Positions 10,635 to 59,732 of a DNA stretch of 64,000 nt are shown in pieces. This stretch comes from Valencia hispanica. Lineage: Eukaryota > Chordata > Actinopteri > Cyprinodontiformes > Valenciidae. Numbering within the stretch: position 1 is the first letter of the stretch; each line of letters starts with the position of its first letter. The notes beneath the pieces are model-generated. The model had not been told where the DNA came from and made no database searches. It was given only the letters and a program-made list of their open reading frames with translations. A program made the position numbers and the translations under genes. The DNA is taken from NCBI GenBank assembly GCA_963556495.2, contig OY747716.1, forward strand, positions 29,124,318 to 29,188,317, in the 5' to 3' direction.

Positions 10635-11610
10635 GTTTGTACCCACACGCACACGTATTGACGGACGGTTTTCCTTTTACTTCTCTGTTGTTGCGAAGCA
10701 ATTCTCCACCAGGACAGCAGGGGGTGTAGACCTTTTCTGGCGGGTCTGCCTACCATTGCAGTGATGTCTCTCATGGCAGTTTGTTTACTTCAGCTTGTAA
10801 ACTCATTTCCACTTAAGGAGCAATGGCCGACAGACAGTGCGTTTTGATTGAGCTGGAAAGCTTTTTACTAGAAGAGCATGGAAAACTCTAAAAACGGATG
10901 TAAACAAACAAACAAACACAGCGGTCTGTTTTGTTGTTTTCTACACCTCAGAGTGTTCAAAATTGCCAAAAGACCATATTACATAAACTGGCCTTTAATA
11001 TAAAACAAGGCCTATAAACTAAAGAGGTGCGAAGACACGCAGCGCCATTATCCGTCAATGCAAGGGCTCTCCGTCATTGACGCAAGAACGGACGGAGTAG
11101 AGCACAATTATTCTGTCCTTCTGTGATTGGTCAGCCCAACATCAGCTCCAGATCATTTCATCAGAACTGTGCTCTATAGTCAATGTAATTATCAGTCAAT
11201 GCAGCTTTTGGGCACTAGATGCTTTATATTGCAAGGGCAGTTGGTCTAATATGGTCTTTTGGTGATTTTGAACACCAGGAGATGCAGAGAACAACAAAAC
11301 ACAACACTGTGTTTGTTTGTTTGTTACATACATTTTTAGAGTATTGAGCTGCACTCCTATAGTAAAAAGCGTTCAAGCTCTATCCAAACTCGCTCTCTGT
11401 TGGCCATTGCTCCTTGGGTGGATGTGCGTTTACAAGCTAAATAAACTTATGTTGACCAGAAATGTAACTGTAATGGTAAGCAAACCCGCCAGAAAAGGTC
11501 TGCACCACCTGCTGCCCTGGCAGAGAATTGCTTTGCAACACTGACCAATCAATGGAGAAGTATAAAAGGAAAACGTCTTGGTCAATACGTGTGTGCGTGT
11601 GGGTGTAAAC
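10635..11610. mobile_element. Foldback element with arms of about 370-390 bases
   Basis: The left arm (10635-11004) and right arm (about 11222-11610) are imperfect inverted copies. Shared blocks include ACCCACACGCACAC, GACCTTTTCTGGCGGGT, GCTTTTTACTA, AACAAACAAACACAG and CCAAAAGACCATATTA. The spacer of about 215 bases has no coding frame. The element interrupts the 8932-12020 relic. A very long TIR with no ORF suggests a non-autonomous DNA transposon. Confidence 0.75.
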
Positions 11611-12020
11611 TTGCTGACGGAGAAGCATAAACTAGGCTTTAACAGTGGTTATTTTAGCTATAGTGGCCTTCTTATTGCCTTAAACCAGCGGGTCCATTCA
11701 CCTCTGACTGTCCTCAAGGCATTTTTTACCACACCACTGCCTCTCACTGAATATTTCCTCTTTTTCAACTATCTACAAACCTGAGATATAGTGTGTGAAA
11801 ATCCCAGTAGATCAGGAGTTTCTGAAATATTCAGATCAGCCTACCTGGTATCAACAACCAGGCAACGTTCTCATTCTGGTGTTCAGTTTGATCTTCAGCA
11901 AGTTGGCTTTACCACATCGGGATGCCTCTATGCCTTGGGTTACTGCCATGTGATTGTCTGATTTGCCATATGTGGTAACAAGCAAATGAACACGTGTACC
12001 CAATCAAGTGGGCAGTGAGT

Positions 12021-13139
12021 TTTTATAACTGGGTAAAGCTTTTGTTTACACTGTTAGAAGTCTGTATTGCCAGTAAATTTAAGCACTATTTATTAGCACA
12101 GATGCTTAATGTGTTTTCTGCATTTAGTGTTGGTGAATATTTGTCTTTTTGTTGTATTTTAAAAGAATTACAAAGAAATAGTAATAAATTAATGTAATTT
12201 TGTTTAATTTGTAGGTGTAGCAACCTTATTAAAGTCAGAAACTTACACTAAGACTTCCTTATGCTTTTAGATTAATCAAAATTCAAATGAACAATTAAAA
12301 TATATCTTTATTGAATGTTTATAACATGTGACTTTTCCTTTTAAAAATAAAATCCCTGAAACATTTCAATGATATTGCCGAAAGGTTTGAGACTCAACAA
12401 AATGTTGTTCTCTATACTTTACTGCCTCAGTTTTTACAATTTGCATTTAGATTGCTATGAAAAGGAATCAAATGAAATACAATGAATTTGTAAAGTCAAT
12501 GGCAGTTACTAAAAATGAAATAAATCCTAGATCTGCATTTTCACTGTTTTTAGCCCTGCCACAAAATGACCCACTAGCATAATTTAAATGATCTTAGTTT
12601 AGTTTATCCAGGACAGCAGATATCACAGTCATTCTGACCGAACTGCATCAAAAGAGTTTCAATGGATACTGCTGCTGGTAAAACTAAACTCAAATAAATG
12701 ATTTATCAAGTCATGAACAAGTCCAATTTCTGTAAAGAAAGCTTCAACACACAAGGAAGTTCACCAAGTGCCAGAACCGTCTCCTAAAGAGGATTTAGCC
12801 AAGGGATCGGGATGCCACCAGTGCAGTGCTTGCTCAAGAAGAATGGCTGCAGGTGTGAGACCAAGGCAGAGACTTTAGGCAATACAAAACCTCCAGGGAT
12901 GCCTTCTGAAGTCATCAGTCAGGTTTGGTCCCAGAATAGTCTTGACTAAGAAAGGTCGAGACTGATGTTGACACATGCTTAAAGTGGGTGTAACCCTCAG
13001 TAAAATACGTTGAAAAAGATAAAATGTTAATTATTCAACTTCGGTACACACACACACACACAAAAAACACTGTAAAGAAAAAGTTTTAGATAAACATTTT
13101 CGTCTCTTCCAAACTGCCCGCACACAGGCCGAACATTTC
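12021..13139. other. Intergenic upstream of pdx1, with a short (CA)n run
   Basis: No gene was recognised. A short CA run lies at about 13046-13061. The 12770-12960 stretch carries blocks (GTGCAGTGCTTGCTCAAGAA, GCAGGTGTGAG) resembling a dispersed fish transposon relic, with low certainty. Proximal pdx1 control elements are expected between here and 13477 but were not resolved. Confidence 0.35.
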
Positions 13140-13477
13140 TCTGTTCTGACTATTTGCTGTGGAGATGCCGCAGATTCACCAGAGTTCTTGTCTGGGGAAA
13201 TAAACAGGTGGATGCAGGTGAACCGATGTTGTATTTGCAGAGCTCCACTGATTTACGCGCTCTGTTCAGAATCTCCTGGAAACTGGTGGCTGTAGCTCTC
13301 CCGTTTTGTGCAAACAGTGAAACCAATGGCTTGGTGCGCAGCAGGGTCACATGGTGTCAGAGTGACACACCTGTGAGGAGCCCGCCGGGGCCTTGCAGTT
13401 GCGCCACAGGTGCGTAAGAGCTGAAGGTCCACGCCGAGGCAGGATCGCTGGTACTCAGCCTCGGGTCCTCTCCAACC

Positions 13478-15374
13478 ATGAATCGGGAAGAGTCCTTCTA
13501 CCCCTCTCAGGTTTTTAAAGACTCCTGCGCTTACCAGAGATCCCCGGGTGATGATTACAGCCCGCCGCCCTGCCTCTACATGAGCAGGCAGGTGCACTCC
13601 GTTTACACGCCGTCGTCCCTGGGGACCCTGGAGCAGGCCAGCCTACCCGACATCGCTTCTGCGGCTTTCACCATGCCCAGCATGCGGGAGGATCCGGGCG
13701 TACCACCGCTCCACCACCCGCAGGGGCTCCAGCAGCAGCCTACACTCCAGCCTCCATGTTATATAGAAGCAGGAGATCAGAACAGATATCACCTCCCATT
13801 TCCCTGGATGAAGACCACCAAATCACACTCGCACACCTGGAAGGGCCAGTGGACAGGTAAAAAAAAATAAAATACTCACACATAAATTGACACAATTAAA
13901 TAAACGTGTATGATTCTTTAAGGCAAGGCAATTTTATTTGTATAGCACAATTTCAACAACAAGGTGATTCAAGGTGCTTTACATGATTAAGAGGTAAAAT
14001 AAAAATAAAAGTAAAATAAAACATAGCAGTAAATTAAGGACCCACAATGTTGAAAGAAATTCATTTGGTCAAAGCACCATAATAGCTGAGCCTCAGCTGA
14101 CTTTCTGAGGCCTATTCATCATGGTTCTTAAAAGAGGTTTTTCAATTTTGAGAGTTCATTTGATCCTCATTCCAGTGCTTTTGAAATGAACTTCTGGAAC
14201 GAGTTCTGGGAAGTTATTGAAATTAGATTTGAATCGCAACAGGTGAAAGCTGCATATGCAAACAGGTAAATACATCTTAACCCTTCCAATACAGCAGCCC
14301 AGAAACCTTTGAGCCAATTTGTTAATAAGCAGGCTATAAATCGCATGTAAACCTAGCATGCAGGGCTTTTATTTAATCACAATTAATGTGATATTTATAT
14401 AACCAAGCTTGTTTTTTTAGCTGATTTTTTTATGAGCTCATGTTTCTTTTTCCTTTCTAACTTAACTTATAAATTCCTCAATACATTTGAAATAAGAATA
14501 AAAAAAGTTCAGTGCACGTTTGACTTCTTAGAAACAGTTCTTAACTTTGGCTAAATGTGTAGAAATGTTAAATATATGACATATTGGTTATATTAGTCGA
14601 ATCATGCAGAAAAAGTGCTTTTTACACAGTAAAGGGCAGCAAGAAAAGAACTATTAAACGATTAAATGATTAATCTCCTTGATTTATGTGTCAGTACAAA
14701 TAAATACATTGACCTTAATACATTAAGATGAAATTGTCAAGATGTGTATAGTTAGCATTTTTTATTTATTTAGTTTTGAATTAATTGTGTTTTATTTGGA
14801 TGACATTGGTCTTTTTAAAAGTAATTAACGTTTCTTTCTGTTGCATGACCAACTCATATAATTTAATCATCATTTATTTGGCTCTGTTCAAATTTTTTTT
14901 ACCCCAAACCAATAAAAAGTAATATAAATAAAACAAGTAGGCTACATCATATGAATGACTGAATCTATTTTTGTTGTTGTTTCAGGCTCTTACGTGATGA
15001 GCGAGGCGGAGGAAAACAAGCGCACGCGGACCGCGTACACGCGCGCCCAGCTGCTGGAGCTCGAGAAGGAGTTCCTCTTCAACCGCTACATCTCGAGGCC
15101 GCGACGCGTGGAGCTGGCGCTGACCCTGAGCCTCACCGAGCGCCACATCAAGATCTGGTTCCAGAACCGGCGCATGAAGTGGAAGAAGGAGGAGGACCGG
15201 AGGAGGGCCAGGGGGTCCGAGCCGGACCAGGACTCCTCCATCACCTCTGGGGATCAGGGAGAGACTGCCGGGGCAGGGGTGTCCTCCACGAACGGACCTC
15301 ACACCAGCACGCCCCCTGTTTCCCCGCTGCGCGGCCACACGCTGTCCGCGTCGGGGTCCAGAGAACCCGCATAG
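13478..15374 (+). CDS. pdx1: Pdx1, pancreas/duodenum homeobox transcription factor
   Basis: Two exons, 13478-13856 and 14986-15374 (donor GTAAAA, acceptor TTTCAG), encode 255 residues. Family role: nuclear homeodomain regulator of pancreas and duodenum development and of beta-cell genes such as insulin. Residues 108-112 are FPWMK, the hexapeptide for PBC-class partners, followed by the KGQW segment typical of Pdx. The homeodomain covers about residues 137-196 ([19 protein letters not shown] through [15 protein letters not shown]), with the WFQNRR recognition helix intact. The C-terminus is Ser/Thr/Gly-rich. The intron sits just before the homeodomain, as in other Pdx1 genes. Start: the ATG that begins the conserved [12 protein letters not shown]-terminus. 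Neighbour urad is convergent; cdx2, which follows pdx1 in tetrapods, is absent. Confidence 0.96.
13922..14030 (-). repeat. L2-like LINE 3'-end fragment in the pdx1 intron
   Basis: The GGCAAGGCAATTTTATTTG, TATAGCACA, AAGGTGCTTTACATGATTAA order matches 62851-62930, where it is the tail of a longer L2-like element whose coding strand is minus. Only the tail is present, as expected of a 5'-truncated insertion. Confidence 0.65.
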
Positions 15375-15490
15375 GCCTGCGGCAGCGCTCTCCCTTTATC
15401 GGAGTATATAAGAAATCTTTTTTTATGTTGCGCAAAGATAACTCTCTTCTTGTATAGCAATTCAGGAGACCTGTCAAGATTTGTTTTTGA

Positions 15491-15810
<320 letters not shown>

Positions 15811-15979
15811 CTTTGTGTCATCTCACCTAATTTTTGAGGCAAAGCACATTTCTTTAGGATAAGTTCTCAGTCGTGATTTGACATTTTGACATCCAGGTTT
15901 TGCAACAGGTTTTATGAACGATTACATTCCATATGTCAGCATCCACCTGTGTCTAAAAGCTGAAATCGTGTGCACATGT

Positions 15980-15985
15980 TTTATT
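15980..15985 (-). terminator. Candidate polyadenylation signal for urad
   Basis: TTTATT on the plus strand reads AATAAA on the minus strand, about 140 bases past the urad stop codon. It lies left of the candidate pdx1 signal, so the two 3' ends could overlap. Confidence 0.45.
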
Positions 15986-16021
15986 AATTATACAGTTTAA
16001 CAGTTCATATGATATGTTTGA

Positions 16022-16027
16022 AATAAA
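16022..16027 (+). terminator. Candidate polyadenylation signal for pdx1
   Basis: This is the first AATAAA I found after the pdx1 stop at 15374. A 3'UTR of about 650 bases spanning the TATC array is implied. No earlier canonical signal was seen. Confidence 0.45.
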
Positions 16028-16120
16028 AACAAAATAACTGAAGTATTACAGGTCTCTGTTATATGTGGTTAAACTGGAACAGAGAACAGCGTAGAGCCTC
16101 ACAATCTAGGACTATAGGTT

Positions 16121-16749
16121 TTATAACTTGTTTGGAGCGTCGGAGAGCACGAGACCTTGGAGACGCAGGCGGCAGATCTTCTTCACCTCCCCGATGCCGC
16201 GCGCCCTCTCCGCCGCGCGCTCGTTCTGGCAGCGCTCGGAGAGCTCGCGCAAGATGCTCGCCTTGTCGTTCATCCGCGCGCAGATGACAAACGGGAAGCC
16301 GAAGCGCCTCTTGTATTCCTCGTTCAGCCGCGCCATCCGCGAGGCCTCCGCCAAGCTCAGCGCGTCCATCCCTGCTCGGGCCTGCTCCTCCCGGGACTCC
16401 CGGGTCAACGCGCCGCTGTGGAGATCCCTGCCCGCGAGGTCCGGGTGACATCTGAGGATCCCCTCCTTACCTGGACACACCCGGTGACTCATTATAGGCT
16501 ACTGCTCCTAGTTTGGATGCAATAAGCAAAAGCTCAAGATGCGTAAAACACAGCAACAAATCAGTTCACCTCACCCGACTCTGGAAGAGCATCGATGAAT
16601 TCATCAATTGCAGCTTCTAAAGCGTTTAAGCTCATAAAGGGACGACAGGTCCACACAGCGGCTGTTATAAGAGGACAGTTCTCCACCACGTTCCCGAAAA
16701 TAGTCACAAAATCTTCATAAGAAAGAGCATTTACCACTGAAATGTCCAT
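16121..16749 (-). CDS. urad: OHCU decarboxylase (2-oxo-4-hydroxy-4-carboxy-5-ureidoimidazoline decarboxylase)
   Basis: Two exons, 16749-16575 and 16470-16121, separated by a 104-base intron (GTGAGG donor), encode 174 residues, close to the human protein. The enzyme performs the last step from urate to (S)-allantoin, after uricase and HIU hydrolase, in peroxisomes. From memory of the zebrafish structure, the catalytic residues are His67, Glu87 and Arg161; all three fall at exactly those positions here (RCHPDLAG around 65-72, SREEQ around 84-88, RLRLQ around 159-163). The C-terminus NKL is a PTS1-like peroxisomal signal. The gene is convergent with pdx1 and upstream of flt3 on the same strand, as in human. 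Start: the first ATG, with the MDISVVN beginning typical of the family. It looks intact. Confidence 0.95.
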
Positions 16750-16917
16750 GGGAACAGTTTGTTTGTGCCAGTGATCAATGACCTTCGGACAATACTTTTT
16801 TCAAAACAGGTTGACGCACTGCTGGACATTCAACTGACGAAAATCTGAACTCTGGCGACACCTAGCGGCTCAAGAGCACAGAGCTGGACAGCGTCTGTTC
16901 CAGTGGCTCATTCAATT

Positions 16918-17074
16918 CACAGTGCGTTGCAAAAGTACTCGCACTCCTTGAACTTCTACGTCTTCTCAAGTTCCAACCACAAACCCTAATGTATTTTATT
17001 TGGAATCCATGTGATATTTTTATTACAAAGTATGACATAATTGTGACGTAAGAATGACAATGAAATGTTTTAAC

Positions 17075-17105
<31 letters not shown>

Positions 17106-17620
17106 CAGCTGAAATTCTGGTGTCGCGTATTCAGACAGCTTCAATCAATAATTTGTTGAATCAACTTTTTCTGCAGTTACTGTTAAAAATCTACGGGAGA
17201 GTGTGAGAAGCAATTTTCAAATCTTGTTTCCAATTCTTAATTGTTTTAAGTCTGTGCTTCACCTTAAATAGGATAAATTTGATCTAAACCATTCCATCTT
17301 ATTTTAAGCTTTATGTTTAGGATTGTTGTCCTCCTGAAAGTTGAACCTGAGTGCTTGCCTCAAGTCTTTAGCAGCCTATAATAGATTTTCTCATAGAATT
17401 GCCTCATGTTCTGGTTCATCCATCTTTATCTCTGACTAGCTTTCATGTCCCTGCCCTGCCTGTCTACTGTGTCCTCTGTCTTCATGACATTGTAAACTAA
17501 CGTTTCCTAACAAGGCCCTCGCATGACAACAGTACTTATACTGAGCTTAAAAAACACATTAGTGGACTCCAAATTGGGAGCATGAAGGAAATATACATTT
17601 TGAATGTTCCCTTTGAGCAA
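16918..17620. repeat. Tc1-like transposon relic with an internal poly-T tract
   Basis: The sequence begins GTGCGTTGCAAAAGTACTC, the characteristic end of a fish repeat family also seen at about 52150. It continues with TTGAACCTGAGTGCTTGCCT, CAAGTCTTTAGCAG and similar blocks found in other copies in this window (about 21400 and 62050). A T run lies at about 17077-17100. There is no open transposase frame. Confidence 0.55.
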
Positions 17621-18776
17621 TTTGTCAGAAAAATAAAAATAAAGTAGATAACTGCATGGCTACATTTTTGTTACCTGGTATTGTAAGCCTGGTCAGTGAG
17701 CATGTCACATTACAGAACCCACTGTTTTTGAGCTTTAGACAGTAACTTTTGTCAGCTAAACTCCTCTTTTGAGAAGTTTCTGATGAATCAATATGCTTAA
17801 ACTACTCAACAGAGATAAACAAAGTATTAATCACTCTGTGCTTTGAATTAACCTCTATGTCAATGGTGCTGTATAAATAATCTTTCATTGTCTTATAAAA
17901 CCCACAATACACGGAAACATATCTGAAATCAAAAGAGGAAATAATGTTCCTATTAACATTGCGATTTAGTGATTTACCTTTACTTTAGAAAGTCTAGGGA
18001 ACTATAAATCCAGAGCAATGTAAATAATGTAAAGAAATGTGATTCTTCAAATCATAATATAAGGAAAAAATAACTGAATAGTAATCAATACATAAAACCA
18101 TTTGAGAACCACAAACAGTATTAAACTTAAAAAAAGAAATGAACTTCACTCCAGATAATCTCTTTATTTTATAGAATACATTTTAATGCTGTAATACATG
18201 AGATTATAGCAGTTATAACATGCTATGATGAACTGATATGAATATGTTGGATATTGACCTTAAAATGCTTGTAACAGTTAATAGTGCATTTCAGTGTAAA
18301 TGTTAAAACTAACAAGGATGTGATATATAAGTTAATGTGAAGCATTATTTTATTTAGTTTTTATTATTTTGGATTTTATTTATGGCGTGTATCTTCTAGA
18401 AGGTACAGAATTTAACTGAGAATGCTTTCCTATTAAAGCGAGAAGTGTATTTCAGTTTAGGCTGCTCCTGTAAAATCTCACCATTCATACAAAATAAAAC
18501 ACTTCTAATTTATATGAAACACATGTTTTAGCTGCATCATAAAGATCTCCACACTTCTTATGCATGCATATGAATCAATACATGATATAAAAAGCAAAAA
18601 TATATATTGGATAAATGCTAAATACAACATGTGTAACTCAGTTTAAACACAAATCTAAAATGCTCATAATATTTGTGAAAGAATATAAAGCCAGTATATT
18701 ATTTTGATGGTTATAATGAGCAGAATAGTAGGTAGATTGTTATATGTGCTGTAGATAAAATAGTCTGAGTAGAAGA
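17621..18776 (-). other. flt3 3'UTR and intergenic sequence
   Basis: No gene was recognised between urad and the flt3 stop codon. Several minus-strand AATAAA signals exist, for example at 18163-18168, about 610 bases past the flt3 stop. The 3'UTR probably ends in this AT-rich stretch, but the exact site cannot be fixed from sequence. Confidence 0.4.
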
Positions 18777-33644
<14,868 letters not shown>

Positions 33645-33800
33645 CCTGAGGCTTCCTTGCAGTCTGGGTTACATAGCCTCAGACAGCACTGTGAAACTCT
33701 GCTGTGCGAGATGTGAGCCAGTATGTTATAAAGAGGAAGTAGTGACTGCTGCAAATACTTACGCCCTTACTTCCGTCACATATCTGGAATATTTCTGCTA
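33645..33800 (-). promoter_or_regulatory. flt3 5'UTR/proximal promoter with PU.1/ETS-type sites
   Basis: Just upstream of the flt3 ATG, AAAGAGGAAGTAG (33730-33742, plus strand) is a close match to the PU.1 consensus, and ACTTCCGTCA (33771-33780) is an ETS core in the other orientation. PU.1 is a known regulator of Flt3 in mammalian blood progenitors. That these sites work here is inference. Confidence 0.45.
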
Positions 33801-33803
33801 ATA

Positions 33804-34325
33804 TTTGTATATTTATACTAAAAACCTCTCAATTTTAAGAAAACTGGGTGAAAAAAATTAAAATAATCAATATCAACACATTTTCATTTATTTTGTTTTT
33901 CCGAATGGACGAAGAACAACTTGGATCACTATAGACAGAGTTGACTCCAATTTGATTTATTTATTTTTTGAGGATCTAAAAAAATTTTAGTGTTTGAGAC
34001 TCATTTATATTTAATTTGTTGACTGATAAACTCCCACATTCAGAATTGACAGACATGACTTCTGGAAAAGGATGATTGTTTTAGGGAGCCCCAAATATAA
34101 AAAGGCCTGTTTTATGTTTCGTTTGATTTATTTCAATACCAATACTATTGGTATTGAAATAAATCAATAATAAATACTAATAATAATTGTATATGTATAC
34201 AAAAAAACTCTCAATTTTAAGAAAACTGGGCAAAAAAAGTCAAATTAATAATCAATATCAATACATTTTCATTTATTTTGTTTTTCCAAATGCATGAAGA
34301 ACAACTTGCATCACTATAGACAGAG
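33804..34325. repeat. L1 fragment with snap-back hairpin between two direct repeats of about 140 bp
   Basis: Copies at 33804-33940 and 34186-34325 share CTCTCAATTTTAAGAAAACT, ACATTTTCATTTATTTTG, GAAGAACAACTT and CACTATAGACAGAG. Between them, 33941 to about 34149 closely resembles part of the L1-like element at 39697-39930. At the right edge a perfect inverted repeat of 19 bases (34125-34143 and 34147-34165, 3-base loop) replaces what continues in the longer L1 copy. Confidence 0.75.
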
Positions 34326-35493
34326 CTGGCCCAAAATGTGATAGGGCCCGGAGCAGAATTACATCTGGGGTCCCACTACCTTTTATTCCTGTTATTCCAT
34401 CACATCTCAACTAATTTTACAAATATACTTGTAAGCCAACAGTTGATTTTAGCATATCACAAAACAAAATTCCCTTAACAATCATATTAGTTACTTTACA
34501 GGATTTACTAGATAAACAGCAGTGAATAAGAAGTGAAGAAAGGTTTGCTTCTTCGTTTTACTCATTTAGTCTGTCATGTTCAGAGTACAGTTTTTCAAGG
34601 CCGTCTTCGTAGAGTCTAAACAGGTGGGGACAAGTTTAATTGGTAGCGCTTACAGACAACTACAGGAAAGAGAAGAAATAGATGATTTTTAAGCTCTTTT
34701 TATGTTTACTGAAACTCACATTCAGATTAACAGTTTTTTTTTATGTTGCTACAAATATGAAATTAGGGATCTTTATTTTTGCGTGAAGAGTAAAGCGCTC
34801 TTGTTGGCCCCCTACTGGGCTGGGGGTTTCAGCTTAGAGTTGCCCAAGATAGCGACTCTGTTGCTCTTTCTAGCTTCTATTTAGACCATCCTAGTGACTC
34901 CTTTTTGAAAGCAACTAGCTGCAAAAGTAGTAACTTTTTCTGGTGTTACTGGAGACTTTTGGATACAGTAACATGAAAGCGTGAATCTTTCTAACATTAC
35001 TAAGCAAGCCCCTCATTCACTGCAAAATAGAGTGTGTATTTTGGATCTGAAGCCTGAATAAAGGGAAATGGTTTAAATTGTGACGTAAAAAAAAAACCCT
35101 TTTGTAGATCTAAACATATTAAGACTGGGGGTTTTGTACTCATTTTGTCTATCTCATGATGTTACTCCTTTTCCCTAATCTACCAATTACAGTTACATTA
35201 TGTCAATAGACAGTTTTTAGGATAGCCAATAGCAGCTGTATTTGAGATAAGATAAGAAACAGACACAAACAGACAATATAGTCAACATAAAGAAAATAGA
35301 AAAATAAAATTTGCATGCAATAAAATAAAGTATTATCTAACAATGCATTTAAATAGTTTTTTTTCCAAATGGAGCAGTGATGATGAGCAGTAACTAGTAA
35401 TAAATAGAGTTATTGTCCAGAGTGACGGTATGAGGCAGGAAAGATTTCCTGGCAAGCTGAAGCTTAGTTTAAGAATGCCTTGGGCCGGCTCTG
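34321..35493. mobile_element. hAT-like non-autonomous element (candidate)
   Basis: The left edge CAGAGCTGGCCCAA and the right edge, which reads CAGAGCCGGCCCAA in reverse complement, form short terminal inverted repeats of the type seen in hAT elements, with GGGCCC near the left end. There is no transposase frame inside. An 8-bp target duplication is not evident, perhaps because the left flank was rearranged by the adjacent duplication. Confidence 0.45.
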
Positions 35494-35965
35494 CATCACA
35501 TATTACTGATGAAGTGCTTTTCTTCTTCTTATTTTTTATTTTTTACAAGACAGAATAGAAACAAAGCAGTAAATCCCATTAGTTGTTATGGATGTGACTG
35601 CTGCAAGCGGAGTTAGCAGCAGGTGAACGCTGGTGTACCCAGGATGCAGAGCCATGCTCGCTGCTCTGTAGCTCAGCAGAGTGCGAGCAGAAAACAACAA
35701 CAGGCTACTCTGCAAAGAAGGCAGCTGCATGGATAGCGACAACAACGACGAACAGGATCTCACGTATGCAGTCCTATTTACTTAGAACAAAATGCATTTT
35801 ATATATCACGATGCGAGCTACTAGATGTTCTCCGTGAGCTGAACTGATTTTGATTCGTTACTCTGAGGGGAAAGTGTTTGTAAAGTAGCTGGCTAGCACG
35901 CTAGCTCCCCGCGTCTCCTCTATGGTTGAGTATCTTCCGGCAGCAGCGGCGGCAGCAGCGGTGCC
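35494..35965 (+). promoter_or_regulatory. pan3 upstream region and CpG-rich 5' end
   Basis: From about 35640, and strongly from 35890, base composition becomes GC- and CpG-rich and stays so through pan3 exon 1 to about 36300, as in a CpG-island promoter. A CAG/GCG trinucleotide stretch lies just before the ATG (about 35940-35963). The transcription start was not located. Confidence 0.5.

Positions 35966-59732
<23,767 letters not shown>

Larger units (their letters stand above)
8932..12020. mobile_element. DNA transposon relic split into three parts by later insertions
   Basis: Three separated pieces (8932-9252, 10500-10614, 11637-12020) read as successive parts of one fish repeat I recognise by its landmarks: an ACTACTTTATTAAGAACACG-type left end, a CTCTGTTGGATTGAGATCTG block, TATTATCCTGCTGGAAG, then GATGCTCAATTGGTACGA, and finally AATCCCAGTAGATCAG and CAATCAAGTGGGCAGTGAGT at the right end. 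The two ends resemble each other as inverted repeats. The 9253-10499 and about 10615-11636 segments interrupt it. The superfamily was not established (probably Tc1-like). Confidence 0.65.
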
